Source: Bacteroidales bacterium
GTDB taxonomy: Bacteria > Bacteroidota > Bacteroidia > Bacteroidales > UBA932
Length of the DNA stretch: 64,000 bases
Direction: 5' to 3'
NCBI GenBank assembly: GCA_017550655.1
Contig: JAFZOK010000017.1
Span: forward strand, 225,030 to 289,029
A program made the position numbers and the translations under genes. Below, one piece after another: positions 17,201 through 25,003 of the stretch; within the stretch, counting starts at the first letter, position 1, and every line of letters begins with the position of its first letter. The notes below the pieces were generated by a model, which had not been told where the DNA came from, did not search any database, and saw only the letters and a list, made by a program, of their open reading frames with translations.

Positions 17201-20104
17201 AACCGCCTGATTCCTGGGCAGAAAGAAGAGTGGAAGATGAGCGTTGTGGATGCGGACGGAAAGCCGGCCGATGCGGAAGTCCTGGCAATGATGTACGACG
17301 CTTCCCTGGACAAGATCTATCCTTACTATATGAGCAGGGTTTATCACAGTTTCCCGAGAAAGATCACCTGGGTTTACTGGAATTCTCAAACTACCGGAGT
17401 TTATTCCATGAGTTATTCCGCCGGTACTGGAATTTATGTCCCTTCGATGTATTTCGACGATTTCTCGAAACTGCCTCAATTCTTCAGAAAATACGGTTAT
17501 TATTACACCAAGGGAGCCGCTTTGGGCGGACGGGCTGTCCGCAAAGAAGCGGGAATGGTAGAATCCGTTGCTATGTTGGACGATGCCGTCGCTCCTGCCG
17601 CTGCCCAGAATATGAGGATAAGGGGTGTGACCCCTGTTTCAGAAGAGGAAGTTGCAGAAACCAAGAATGAAACTGTAGACGAGGGCAAGCCTCAGGCCAA
17701 GACGGAAGAGGAAGGCCCTCAGATCAGGACCAACTTCAACGAGACGGCATTCTTCCTTCCTCAGCTTGTTACGGACAAGGACGGTAACGTAAGCATCAGT
17801 TTCACTCTCCCGGAGAGTCTTACAAGATGGAGATTCCTCTCTATGGCTCACACCAGAGACCTCAAGACCGGATATCTGTCAGACAACATCGAGGCCAAGA
17901 AAGACTTTATGATTTCCCCTAACATGCCTCGTTTCCTCAGGAACGGAGACAAGACCACGATAGCCTCCACCCTTACAAACCTGTCTGACAAGGACATTGA
18001 GGCAACCGTCAAGTTCGAGATGTTTGACCCTGCCACCGAAAAGGTATTCCACACCCAGACCAAGAAGGTCAGCGCCAAAGCTTCAAAGACAGGCAAGGTA
18101 GCCTTCAGCTTCCCTGTGGAAGACACTTACGATGTAGTGGGAATCAGGATAGTAGCGGAAGGCGGGCAGTTCTCTGATGGAGAGCAGCACTTACTGGCTG
18201 TACTCAGCGACAAGATAAGGCTGGTTGAGAGCGTCGCCCTCCCTATCCGCGGAGAGCAGAAGAAGGAATTCTCCCTTGAAAGCTTGTTCAACCACCATAG
18301 CGCATCGGCGACAAAGAAGACTCTTACCATAGAGTTTACCGGCAACCCTGCCTGGTATGCGGTTCAGGCACTGCCTTCTCTGGCAGAACCGGATGACGAC
18401 TGCGCAATTTGCTGGACCAATGCCCTTTATGCAAACGTCCTGGCAAGCAAGATTGCCAACTCACAGCCTAAGATCAAGAACGTTTACGAGAGCTGGAAGA
18501 AGAGCGGCCAGAACAAGGAAACCCTGCTTAGCAACCTTCAGAAGAACCAGGAGCTGAAAACCATTCTTCTTAGCGAATCTCCTTGGGTTCTGGAGGCCAA
18601 GAGCGAGGAAGACCAGAAGAACATGATTTCCGCCCTCTTCGACGTGATGAGCATTGGCAACACAAAGGACAAGGCCCTCAAGAAACTCCAGGAACTCCAG
18701 ATGGGAGACGGAGGCTGGACCTGGTTCAAGGGAATGGAATCCAGCCCTTGGATTACCGAATACGTTCTTACCCAGGATATCCGCCTGAGGATACTGACAG
18801 GAGACGAGATGTCTTCCGCCCAGAAGGCTATGCACCAGAAAGGTATGGACTATATGCATAACGAGGTAAAGAAGGAATACGACTGGATTATGAAGGAGAA
18901 GATCAAATCCAAGGGAGTTTCCTACTTCATCCTCAAGTATCTCTATCTGGTTGCCCTCGAGGCCCAGGCAAATGGCGTGGACAATCCTGTAAACATTGTT
19001 CCTAAAAACCGCCAGAAGTACTACAACTACTTCCTGAATAAGGTCGCCGAGGCTCCGAGAAGCCAGGATATGCAGGAAAAGTCTATGGCTGCGGTAGTCC
19101 TGAAGGCTAACGGCAATATGGCCAAGGCAAACGAGTACATGCAGTCCATCAGGGAGCACCTGACAAGTTCAGAGGAAATGGGAATGTACTTTGCCTTCAA
19201 CGAGAATCCTTACCGCTGGGGAAGTATGAACGTCAACGCCCAGGTTGCCGCAATCGAGGCCTTCGACCAGGTTGCAGGCGACATGCAGACCGTGGAAGAG
19301 ATGAAGATCTGGCTCCTCAAGCAGAAGCAGACACAGATGTGGGGAACTTCCGTCCTTACCGCAGACGCTATCTTCGCCCTTCTGGCAAGGGGAGACAACT
19401 GGCTTGCAAGCGAGGGAGTTGCAGACCTGAGCTTTGCCGGCAGGACAGTGTCCACCAACAAGCCGGACGAGGAAGGCAACGCCCCTATTCCTGGCCTTAA
19501 CTACATCAAGAGAGCCTACACCGACAATGAAGCCACCGATGCCAGAACCATCACCGTGGACAAGAAAGACAAGGGCATTGCCTGGGGCGCCGCCTACGCT
19601 ACCTTCTTCGAGAAACTGGAGAACGTAAAGAATAACGGCGGCAAGGAGATGAGCATCACCAAGGAGCTCTTTGTAAAGAGAGTCAACAAGGTTTCAGAAA
19701 GCGGAAACACGGACAACGGAGCCCTGGCCTACACTCTTGAACCTATAAAGAACGGAGCCGTTATCAAGGTCGGCGACATTGTTACCGCAAGGATGGTAAT
19801 CAAGATAGACCGCAGGATGGACTTTGTCCAGCTCAAGGAACAGAGAGGTGCTTGCTTCGAGCCTATGACTCAGATTTCAGGCTACCGCCGCGGAGGCGGA
19901 ACCGGCTACTACGAGGAGATCAAGGATGCCGCCACAAGCTTCTTCTTCTACTCTCTGGGCAAGGGAACATACGTTCTGGAAGTCAACTACAGGGCAAGCC
20001 GTCCTGGAGAATACGAGGTTGGACTTGCAACCCTCCAGTGCGCATACGCTCCTGAATACACGGCACACACAACCTCCACACGCATAACCGTGGAGGACAA
20101 ATAA
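14288..20104 (+). CDS. Alpha-2-macroglobulin family protein, very large
   Basis: A 1938-residue exported protein with an N-terminal signal peptide lacking a lipobox Cys, so probably periplasmic. Residues 25-340 are helical and TPR-like. MG-type beta domains follow: the MG2 motif SIYRPGQTVYVKGLYYY is at about 555, and the A2M domain with FNETAFFLPQL and LPESLTRWRFLSMAHT is at about 1150-1190. The thioester region (about 1367-1380) reads PDDDCAICW, so the CxEQ thioester motif of trap-type macroglobulins is missing although a Cys (1372) is kept; the following helices match the thioester-domain toroid. Non-thioester bacterial macroglobulins are thought to trap or shield against proteases in the periplasm. 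No penicillin-binding protein 1C gene is adjacent. Its 3' end faces the structured element at 20122-20258. Confidence 0.92.
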   Translation: MKTHLLTLILIIMATLGFGFSKPAAQDASYDQLWKQVREAESKDHPKTVVEICDKILAKARSEGNKGQLLKAYFYRVDNKMRITPDTLYANIAELEKMAAEEKDPATKMVLHSCLGTIYANYASSNAWELARRTNIDGGEDVSDIEQWGSVKITQTILYNVNESLSNIEILRKTGNKAFVPFVNQQEDSKYYNHDLLHIIAKRAVNSLASAEMVAKDKKAIRQRIQQVWEDAIRNYRDASKTEAYILMSLDYIDYRNLAGKAHIQALEELMDEKVKANPLCAEILIELARIHAPNNPVKAMELCDLGKASYSSYKRTGLLDELKQKLLLPKASVNLPSYAYTGDKKEIILTHKNLDKVTIILYKIPESIQKIIREKGIYKLEKSDLKKCQQYSVQSFAVARPADYKDTQENIYLEIPAEPGLYTSKLIAADKEIFDWNLMAVGKIKLMYTSWEYGKLEVTAVDRLSGHPLEGVEITVESSPRSYDGKKKTTVLKTGKDGKMVYEEDLSKYNGYVNLKAALGDDTYMPTVNTSITSNPQDLNHYGSGRLNIITDRSIYRPGQTVYVKGLYYYEKGDEAHVREGEKMTIELVNSNRETVDRKEAVTNSFGSFDASLQIPSGGLMGNYTVKVNSQSRNIRVEEYKRPTFEVKADDVEGTYKFGDRVEVKANAKTFSGVPVDEADVKYTVTRRKWRWWSPSSEDILETGELKTDSEGNVMVPLTLLPEDDDDEIEDRYSSSHYSYEVRIDVTNAAGETQSTTAFVYAGKNSMILSFTGVGQICKDRDIKFEMVASNLAQNPVDVDVQYTVYRLTGKDGKEKVEEGTVKSNTQIKKEEWKTLPSGKYRIEYSAKDNAGELVEGAKEFTLFSAKDTKPIEGTDFWTYRDGDYIYYGTSHKDAVVFIDIYADNKLIESKLVNISDQILSQKFVYKPEYKDGASIVLRMVRNDRMFKEGFSVYKPRPDYDLRLKWSVFRNRLIPGQKEEWKMSVVDADGKPADAEVLAMMYDASLDKIYPYYMSRVYHSFPRKITWVYWNSQTTGVYSMSYSAGTGIYVPSMYFDDFSKLPQFFRKYGYYYTKGAALGGRAVRKEAGMVESVAMLDDAVAPAAAQNMRIRGVTPVSEEEVAETKNETVDEGKPQAKTEEEGPQIRTNFNETAFFLPQLVTDKDGNVSISFTLPESLTRWRFLSMAHTRDLKTGYLSDNIEAKKDFMISPNMPRFLRNGDKTTIASTLTNLSDKDIEATVKFEMFDPATEKVFHTQTKKVSAKASKTGKVAFSFPVEDTYDVVGIRIVAEGGQFSDGEQHLLAVLSDKIRLVESVALPIRGEQKKEFSLESLFNHHSASATKKTLTIEFTGNPAWYAVQALPSLAEPDDDCAICWTNALYANVLASKIANSQPKIKNVYESWKKSGQNKETLLSNLQKNQELKTILLSESPWVLEAKSEEDQKNMISALFDVMSIGNTKDKALKKLQELQMGDGGWTWFKGMESSPWITEYVLTQDIRLRILTGDEMSSAQKAMHQKGMDYMHNEVKKEYDWIMKEKIKSKGVSYFILKYLYLVALEAQANGVDNPVNIVPKNRQKYYNYFLNKVAEAPRSQDMQEKSMAAVVLKANGNMAKANEYMQSIREHLTSSEEMGMYFAFNENPYRWGSMNVNAQVAAIEAFDQVAGDMQTVEEMKIWLLKQKQTQMWGTSVLTADAIFALLARGDNWLASEGVADLSFAGRTVSTNKPDEEGNAPIPGLNYIKRAYTDNEATDARTITVDKKDKGIAWGAAYATFFEKLENVKNNGGKEMSITKELFVKRVNKVSESGNTDNGALAYTLEPIKNGAVIKVGDIVTARMVIKIDRRMDFVQLKEQRGACFEPMTQISGYRRGGGTGYYEEIKDAATSFFFYSLGKGTYVLEVNYRASRPGEYEVGLATLQCAYAPEYTAHTTSTRITVEDK

Positions 20105-20121
20105 ACCACGCTAATGTTAGT

Positions 20122-20258
20122 CAAGCGAGACTGACTTCTCAAAAGAACCTGTTGACGCCCATGTCAACATGAATGGGTGGCAAGCCGTCAGGCTTGACAG
20201 GATGAAGCGAAGCACAAAGTGCCGAGCGGAAGGTTCTGGAGAATGTCAGTCTCGCTTG
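20122..20258. repeat. Multi-hairpin inverted-repeat element
   Basis: A 137-base non-coding element between two convergent genes. Its ends are a perfect 14-bp inverted repeat (CAAGCGAGACTGAC at 20122-20135, GTCAGTCTCGCTTG at 20245-20258), extended inwards by TTCTC/GAGAA and AGAACCT/AGGTTCT to about 26 paired bases. Inside are further hairpins: GTTGAC/GTCAAC (20151-20156, 20163-20168), CAAGCC/GGCTTG with a 4-base loop (20181-20196) and GCAC/GTGC (20212-20222). The whole would fold as a cloverleaf. It may be a non-autonomous mobile element, a structured RNA, or a bidirectional transcription end; no T-run terminator is present. Confidence 0.7.
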
Positions 20259-20259
20259 G

Positions 20260-22308
20260 TTAATATTCGAGCAGAGCAATCACTCCGTCCATCGTTGAGA
20301 CAAGTAATTGCCTGTTTCCAACAGGAAGGGCGTAGTTTACAAGAGCCCCTGCAACATTGTGCTGCCAGGCAACCGAGCCGTCCGAGCAGTTAAGGGCAAA
20401 GACATTGCCCTTGTCGGTCGAAATGAAGAGCAGTCCCTTTCCGTCCTTCCCCGCATTTTCCTTTACGGTTATCGGAGACGGGGCTATCTCGTATTTGTAT
20501 TCCGTGATTGTCTGCCAGGCAGCCATCTCCTTAGGATCCAGCACAATGGCCTTGCCGTCCGAGATGGACGCTCCGTCAAGTGCAGAATCTATTTTGGCAA
20601 TGGAATATGCCCTTACAGTATCCTTCATGCACTTGATGTAATACTCTCCCTTATCCGGAGAAAGGCCGATGGCTTCCCTTCCGCCGTAGATTGTGGAAAG
20701 GGTGATTCCGTATTCGGCATCTATCACATAGCTTATCCTGTCGGGATTCACAATGAAAATCTTGCCCCTGGATTTAACCGGCCATACCTGCGCCGGAGAA
20801 AAGTTCCTTACGCTCTTTGGAGTTGTCCAGCTCCACTGCAGATGTCCGCTTTTCGGGTCAAAGGAATAAAGAGTGTTGCCCCAGTCTCCGATGACCACCT
20901 GATCCTTGTCCACGTATGGGCGGCTTACCACAAATCCCTTCATCTTCTTGTAACTCCACATTAACTTTCCTGTCTTGAGGTTTATTGCCCGGAAAATGCC
21001 GTCAGAAGCCCCGATATAGGCCGTTTCCTTCAAGATATTGGCGCTGCCAAGTACAGACTTGCCGCAAGCGAGTTTCCACCTTAATTTGCCGTTTTCCGGA
21101 TTCAGGCAGTAGATGTTGTTGTCAGAACTTCCCACCACAACATATTCCCCTGAAACTGCAGGAGTGGAGAATATCTTCCCTTCCGTTTTGAACTCCCACT
21201 TTTTCTTTCCGTTTACGGCATCCAGGCCATAGATCATTCCAGCCTCATCGGCGAATATGACAATATCCCCTTCCTGAACTCCACCGGAAACAGATGGCAG
21301 TGCGTTGAATCCCGCTCCCGGTACAACCATCCCCTTCTTCCTCCATATTGCCGCGCCACTTCCGATGTCTGCATTGTTTTCATATCTCCAGACTTCCTTA
21401 ACCTGAGGGAACCTAACATTGAAATCATTCTTGGGATGCTCATACACAATGTTATCCGGATAAGCCTTGCCCTGACTTAGCCTGACGGTGTACCATACCT
21501 TTCCCGGCTCCTTCTTGCCCACAATCTTGTCCTGGAAAGTAATCAGAGAGCCCTTCAGCTCGGCGATGACATATCCCTTGTCTCCCTTAGCCGTTGCCAA
21601 AGTAGAGCGGATTATCACTCCCGGAACTCCCTCGTATTCCATAGCCCTGTCCACGTGCCAGTGGCCTGAGAACACCAGCTGGATGTTCTTTGTTTTCAGA
21701 AGTTCCAGCACATTGTCATACTTGAGAAGGGATGTGTCCAGTGGATAATGGTTCACATAAAACAGCGGCTGAGCCTCAGGCATCTTCCCTATCTGCTCCT
21801 CCAGCCAGAGCATGCTCTCCCTTGGAACCAGCGCCGGAGCCATCCTGATGTTAGGCCCGCACGGAGTTCCCAGGAACTTTATTCCACCCGCCTCAAATTC
21901 AAACCTTTCGTATCCGAATATACGGGTAAATGAATTGGTTCCGCTCTCGCTCCATGTAGCGTCGTGATTACCCGGAATGATGAACCACGGCATCTTAAGC
22001 TGGTCTAATATTTTCTTCGCCGATGCTATCTCATCGTCCGAACCGAAGTTCGCGATATCTCCCGTTATCAGCACAAACTGTATTTCAGGATCCTTGTTTA
22101 TGTCCTCCACACAATCCAGCGTTCCCTGTTCACTCGGTGTACCTACAGAAATGTGCACATCGCTCATAACGGCAAACTTCAGAGAACCGTCCTCCTTTGC
22201 AGGAATCCTGACTCCTGAATAAGTTCCGTCCTTTTTCTCCTGTGCAAACAAAACAACTGCAGCCGTCATCAAGACAGCCACAGTCAACATAAACTTCCTG
22301 AAATACAT
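20260..22308 (-). CDS. Metallophosphoesterase fused to PQQ-type beta-propeller
   Basis: A 682-residue exported protein (signal peptide cleaved after Phe-Ala-Gln). Residues 43-260 are a calcineurin-like phosphoesterase with the full metal set: D50-x-H52, GD 83-84, GNHD 113-116, H187 and GHWH 215-218. Residues about 320-680 hold repeated YGLDAVNGKKKWEF-like blades, the PQQ/WD-type seven- or eight-bladed propeller also seen in BamB. It is the last gene of the moxR-bat operon, 10 bases after batE. I infer a periplasmic phosphohydrolase with a binding or scaffold propeller; substrate unknown. The element at 20122-20258 lies immediately behind its stop. Confidence 0.9.
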   Translation of the reverse strand: MYFRKFMLTVAVLMTAAVVLFAQEKKDGTYSGVRIPAKEDGSLKFAVMSDVHISVGTPSEQGTLDCVEDINKDPEIQFVLITGDIANFGSDDEIASAKKILDQLKMPWFIIPGNHDATWSESGTNSFTRIFGYERFEFEAGGIKFLGTPCGPNIRMAPALVPRESMLWLEEQIGKMPEAQPLFYVNHYPLDTSLLKYDNVLELLKTKNIQLVFSGHWHVDRAMEYEGVPGVIIRSTLATAKGDKGYVIAELKGSLITFQDKIVGKKEPGKVWYTVRLSQGKAYPDNIVYEHPKNDFNVRFPQVKEVWRYENNADIGSGAAIWRKKGMVVPGAGFNALPSVSGGVQEGDIVIFADEAGMIYGLDAVNGKKKWEFKTEGKIFSTPAVSGEYVVVGSSDNNIYCLNPENGKLRWKLACGKSVLGSANILKETAYIGASDGIFRAINLKTGKLMWSYKKMKGFVVSRPYVDKDQVVIGDWGNTLYSFDPKSGHLQWSWTTPKSVRNFSPAQVWPVKSRGKIFIVNPDRISYVIDAEYGITLSTIYGGREAIGLSPDKGEYYIKCMKDTVRAYSIAKIDSALDGASISDGKAIVLDPKEMAAWQTITEYKYEIAPSPITVKENAGKDGKGLLFISTDKGNVFALNCSDGSVAWQHNVAGALVNYALPVGNRQLLVSTMDGVIALLEY

Positions 22309-22318
22309 ATAAAACGGT

Positions 22319-23098
22319 TTAAATAACTTCTATGTCAGAGGTTTTAATCCAGCCCTGGCGGCCGTCCTGAATCTCGATCTTACTCCACTGCTCAACGCTT
22401 TCAAGGATCTTTACCTTGGTTCCCTCGTGTAGGACGAAGATGCTGTTGCCTCCTGCCGCAGGAGAACTCTTTACGCTTCCGATGTTTTCAACCACTACCG
22501 CAGTGTCATTCCCGGTGGACTGCCTTGCAAGGCTAAGAGAGAACAGAAAACTGAAAATGGTAAAGAGAAGTAGTATCATCGCGATGATAAAATAAAGCCT
22601 TCTTGAAGAAGTGGAGCGGCCGAACTTGCAAAGCAGAAGCAGTGCAACACCTATTGCAAGCAGTATCAGCGAAACAATTGCCCAGGCGTTGGAAGACAGC
22701 TTGTTGCGGAGATTCCTAACCCACTCCACCAGAATGAACTGGGGAACGGAATCTATCTTGTCCAGAGTCTGGAGTCTTGCCATATCAAGGTTGTTGCGTA
22801 TGTCCTTGTCTGCAGGATCAAGCTTGAGGGCTCTCTCGTAATAGAGGATTGCCTTGCCTACGCTTCCCTTGCGGTAGAAGGCGTTACCCAGATTGTAAAA
22901 GAGGGAAGAAGAAACAGCTCCGGCCGTTTCCAGAGACTGGTACTCGCGGATGGCACCGTCAAAATCACCTACTGCGTATGCTTCCTCGGCACTCTTCCAG
23001 ATAGCGGCCTGGCTTTTAGGAGCCTCCGTTTCCTGGGCGATTAGGCCTGTTGCAAAGCAGGCAATAGCAAGTGTGAGTAAAAACCTTTTCATCTCCAT
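22319..23098 (-). CDS. batE: BatE: TPR and SH3-like membrane protein
   Basis: A 259-residue protein of the Bat aerotolerance set. After a signal peptide, residues 30-110 contain two to three tetratricopeptide repeats (SLFYNLGNAFYRKGSVGKAI and next), then two transmembrane helices at about 140-160 and 168-192, and a C-terminal bacterial SH3-like domain (SIFVLHEGTKVKILE ... GWIKTSDIEVI). This architecture is that of BatE. It starts 5 bases after batD ends and is followed by the phosphoesterase gene. Bat proteins are linked to oxidative-stress tolerance and to periplasmic protein complexes with MoxR; the precise role is unsettled. Confidence 0.9.
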   Translation of the reverse strand: MEMKRFLLTLAIACFATGLIAQETEAPKSQAAIWKSAEEAYAVGDFDGAIREYQSLETAGAVSSSLFYNLGNAFYRKGSVGKAILYYERALKLDPADKDIRNNLDMARLQTLDKIDSVPQFILVEWVRNLRNKLSSNAWAIVSLILLAIGVALLLLCKFGRSTSSRRLYFIIAMILLLFTIFSFLFSLSLARQSTGNDTAVVVENIGSVKSSPAAGGNSIFVLHEGTKVKILESVEQWSKIEIQDGRQGWIKTSDIEVI

Positions 23099-23103
23099 AT
23101 CCT

Positions 23104-24987
23104 TTACAATTTGTTCTCGAATCCAGAAATAAGTTCAGCAGCCTTGCGGTACTGCGCATCCATTGCTCCGGCAGCACCTTCAGGAGAATAGCGCACCATC
23201 TCGCAATCATCCAGAAGTGCGATCAGGTCCTTGACATCCTCCTGCGGAACATTCTTGGAAAGTAGGGTCTCCTGAATGACATCCCTCTGAAGGTCAGACC
23301 GCTGGATGGAAAGTTTGTCTGCAGTGTAACCCAGAATGGCCTTGTGGAGTTCCTCGTAGAATTCCTGCACCTTGTTCTGGGAAAGGAAAGTCTGGGCCTG
23401 GCGCAGCCTCTGTCGGGCAACCTTGTTGGCCTTGCGGTTACGGCTGCGCACAACATCCTTCCTCAAGGCGATCCTGTCTTTCATAAGCTTGGTCACCAGG
23501 AAGAACAGGCCTGCCAAAATTGCGGCTATTACATAATATATCCAGTTGAACACCAGGAAGTTTTCTCCCTTCATGGAAGGCATTGCTGTCTTGATGTAGC
23601 GTATATCCTCTCCAAGATTGTTTACGGTTTTCTGGGTTTGCGGGATATACATTCCGCCGGTGTTCTGGGAAGTTCCCTTGCCAACCTTAACGGTAATTGT
23701 ATCTGTCGTCAAAGTCCTGTACTGCCTCTGTCCAAGGTCAAAGTACGAGTAATGGATCGGAGGAATCTCATATACGCCCTCTCCTCTTGGAATGAACGGA
23801 TATTCAATGGTTTTCTTTCCGGAATAGCCCTCAATGGAGTTGGAGAAGTTGTTGGTGCTCTTGGCATCGTATCTCTCGAAATCCGGCGGGAAGGAAACCA
23901 CAGGATTCTCAATCAAATTGAGGTTGCCGCTTCCGCTAAGTTCAACGATGAGGGAAGCCGCCTCATTGGCATTAAGGCTGTCCTTTGTAAGGCGGGCTGT
24001 CATATTCAGTTTGCCCACTCCGCCGCCGAAGGTAGAAGGAGCGCCGCTTGGAATCTCTGAAACGTGAACGGATAGCTTACCTGTGGAAAGGCGTTTCTTG
24101 ACATAGTTGCGGTCCACCATATCGAAGAAATCGTCCAGGATGCTGCGGCCCCTTGGCTGGGAAGCCACCTCCACCTGGACAACCATCTCGGCCGGATCAA
24201 TCGTTAGCGTTCCACTCTTCTGAGGCATAAGCATATACCGGCGGATAACCGCACTGTTGTATATCTGGTTCCCGACCTTCTCCCTTACGAAATTCAGGTT
24301 CTGCGGAGCCTCGGTCTCCTGGCTCCAGAAACCGTTGAACACAGGGAACTTTATATCCTCGAAACCAACAATATTGCTTCTTGTATAAATCTTGAGGACT
24401 GCCGTAACAGGCTCGCCCTTGAAGACTTTGGTCTTGTTCAGAGACAGTCTCAGGAACAGGTCTGCCTTGCCGTAGGTAATGGCAGGATCGTCGTCATAGT
24501 CCTGGCTGCGGTTCTGGGTCTGGGACTGAGCCTGGGAAGAAGCGGCGGACGGCTGAGCCTGCTGTGTCTGAGTCTGTGAAGAAGCCTGCTGGCCGGAAGA
24601 ACCCTTTACAATCTCTATGGAAAGAGGATTGGTTGTATAGGTTGTCCCTTCTATATCTGCGCTTGCCGAAGAAACAGTCACCGTTCCCTGATCCGAAGCC
24701 TCCAGAACGTATGTGTAAGTTTTGGTGTAGGAGCTTGACCTCTTGCCGTTTATGATAGTAGAACTCCAGGATGTGGAAGTGGTTGGGCCTGCTATGACAT
24801 CTGCTCCGGCAAAGGATGGAGGATTAAAATTGGAAACCTCTCCGTTAGCCACAAACTTTACAAGAAACCTCTCGCCATCACCCACTACATTAGGGGCTTC
24901 CACCTTGAAACTGTTCTGCGCCCAAAGGCAGGACGCACTCAGCACAAGGCTTACAATCAACGATAATCTCAATAATCCGTTCTTCAT
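23104..24987 (-). CDS. batD: BatD: oxygen-tolerance surface/periplasmic protein
   Basis: A 627-residue BatD protein: signal peptide (cleavage after Leu-Trp-Ala-Gln), beta-sandwich domains to about residue 440, a transmembrane helix near 480-500 and a cytoplasmic C-terminal part with basic and helical segments (residues 505-627). Conserved BatD elements visible are the N-terminal VGDGERFLVKFVANG segment and the EYPFIPRGEGVYEIPPIHYSYFD motif. A Gln/Ser-rich low-complexity linker spans about 135-160. It lies between the batB-batC fusion (16 bases away) and batE (5 bases). The assignment rests on architecture and gene order. Confidence 0.92.
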   Translation of the reverse strand: MKNGLLRLSLIVSLVLSASCLWAQNSFKVEAPNVVGDGERFLVKFVANGEVSNFNPPSFAGADVIAGPTTSTSWSSTIINGKRSSSYTKTYTYVLEASDQGTVTVSSASADIEGTTYTTNPLSIEIVKGSSGQQASSQTQTQQAQPSAASSQAQSQTQNRSQDYDDDPAITYGKADLFLRLSLNKTKVFKGEPVTAVLKIYTRSNIVGFEDIKFPVFNGFWSQETEAPQNLNFVREKVGNQIYNSAVIRRYMLMPQKSGTLTIDPAEMVVQVEVASQPRGRSILDDFFDMVDRNYVKKRLSTGKLSVHVSEIPSGAPSTFGGGVGKLNMTARLTKDSLNANEAASLIVELSGSGNLNLIENPVVSFPPDFERYDAKSTNNFSNSIEGYSGKKTIEYPFIPRGEGVYEIPPIHYSYFDLGQRQYRTLTTDTITVKVGKGTSQNTGGMYIPQTQKTVNNLGEDIRYIKTAMPSMKGENFLVFNWIYYVIAAILAGLFFLVTKLMKDRIALRKDVVRSRNRKANKVARQRLRQAQTFLSQNKVQEFYEELHKAILGYTADKLSIQRSDLQRDVIQETLLSKNVPQEDVKDLIALLDDCEMVRYSPEGAAGAMDAQYRKAAELISGFENKL

Positions 24988-25003
24988 ATATGCAAACGCA
25001 AAT

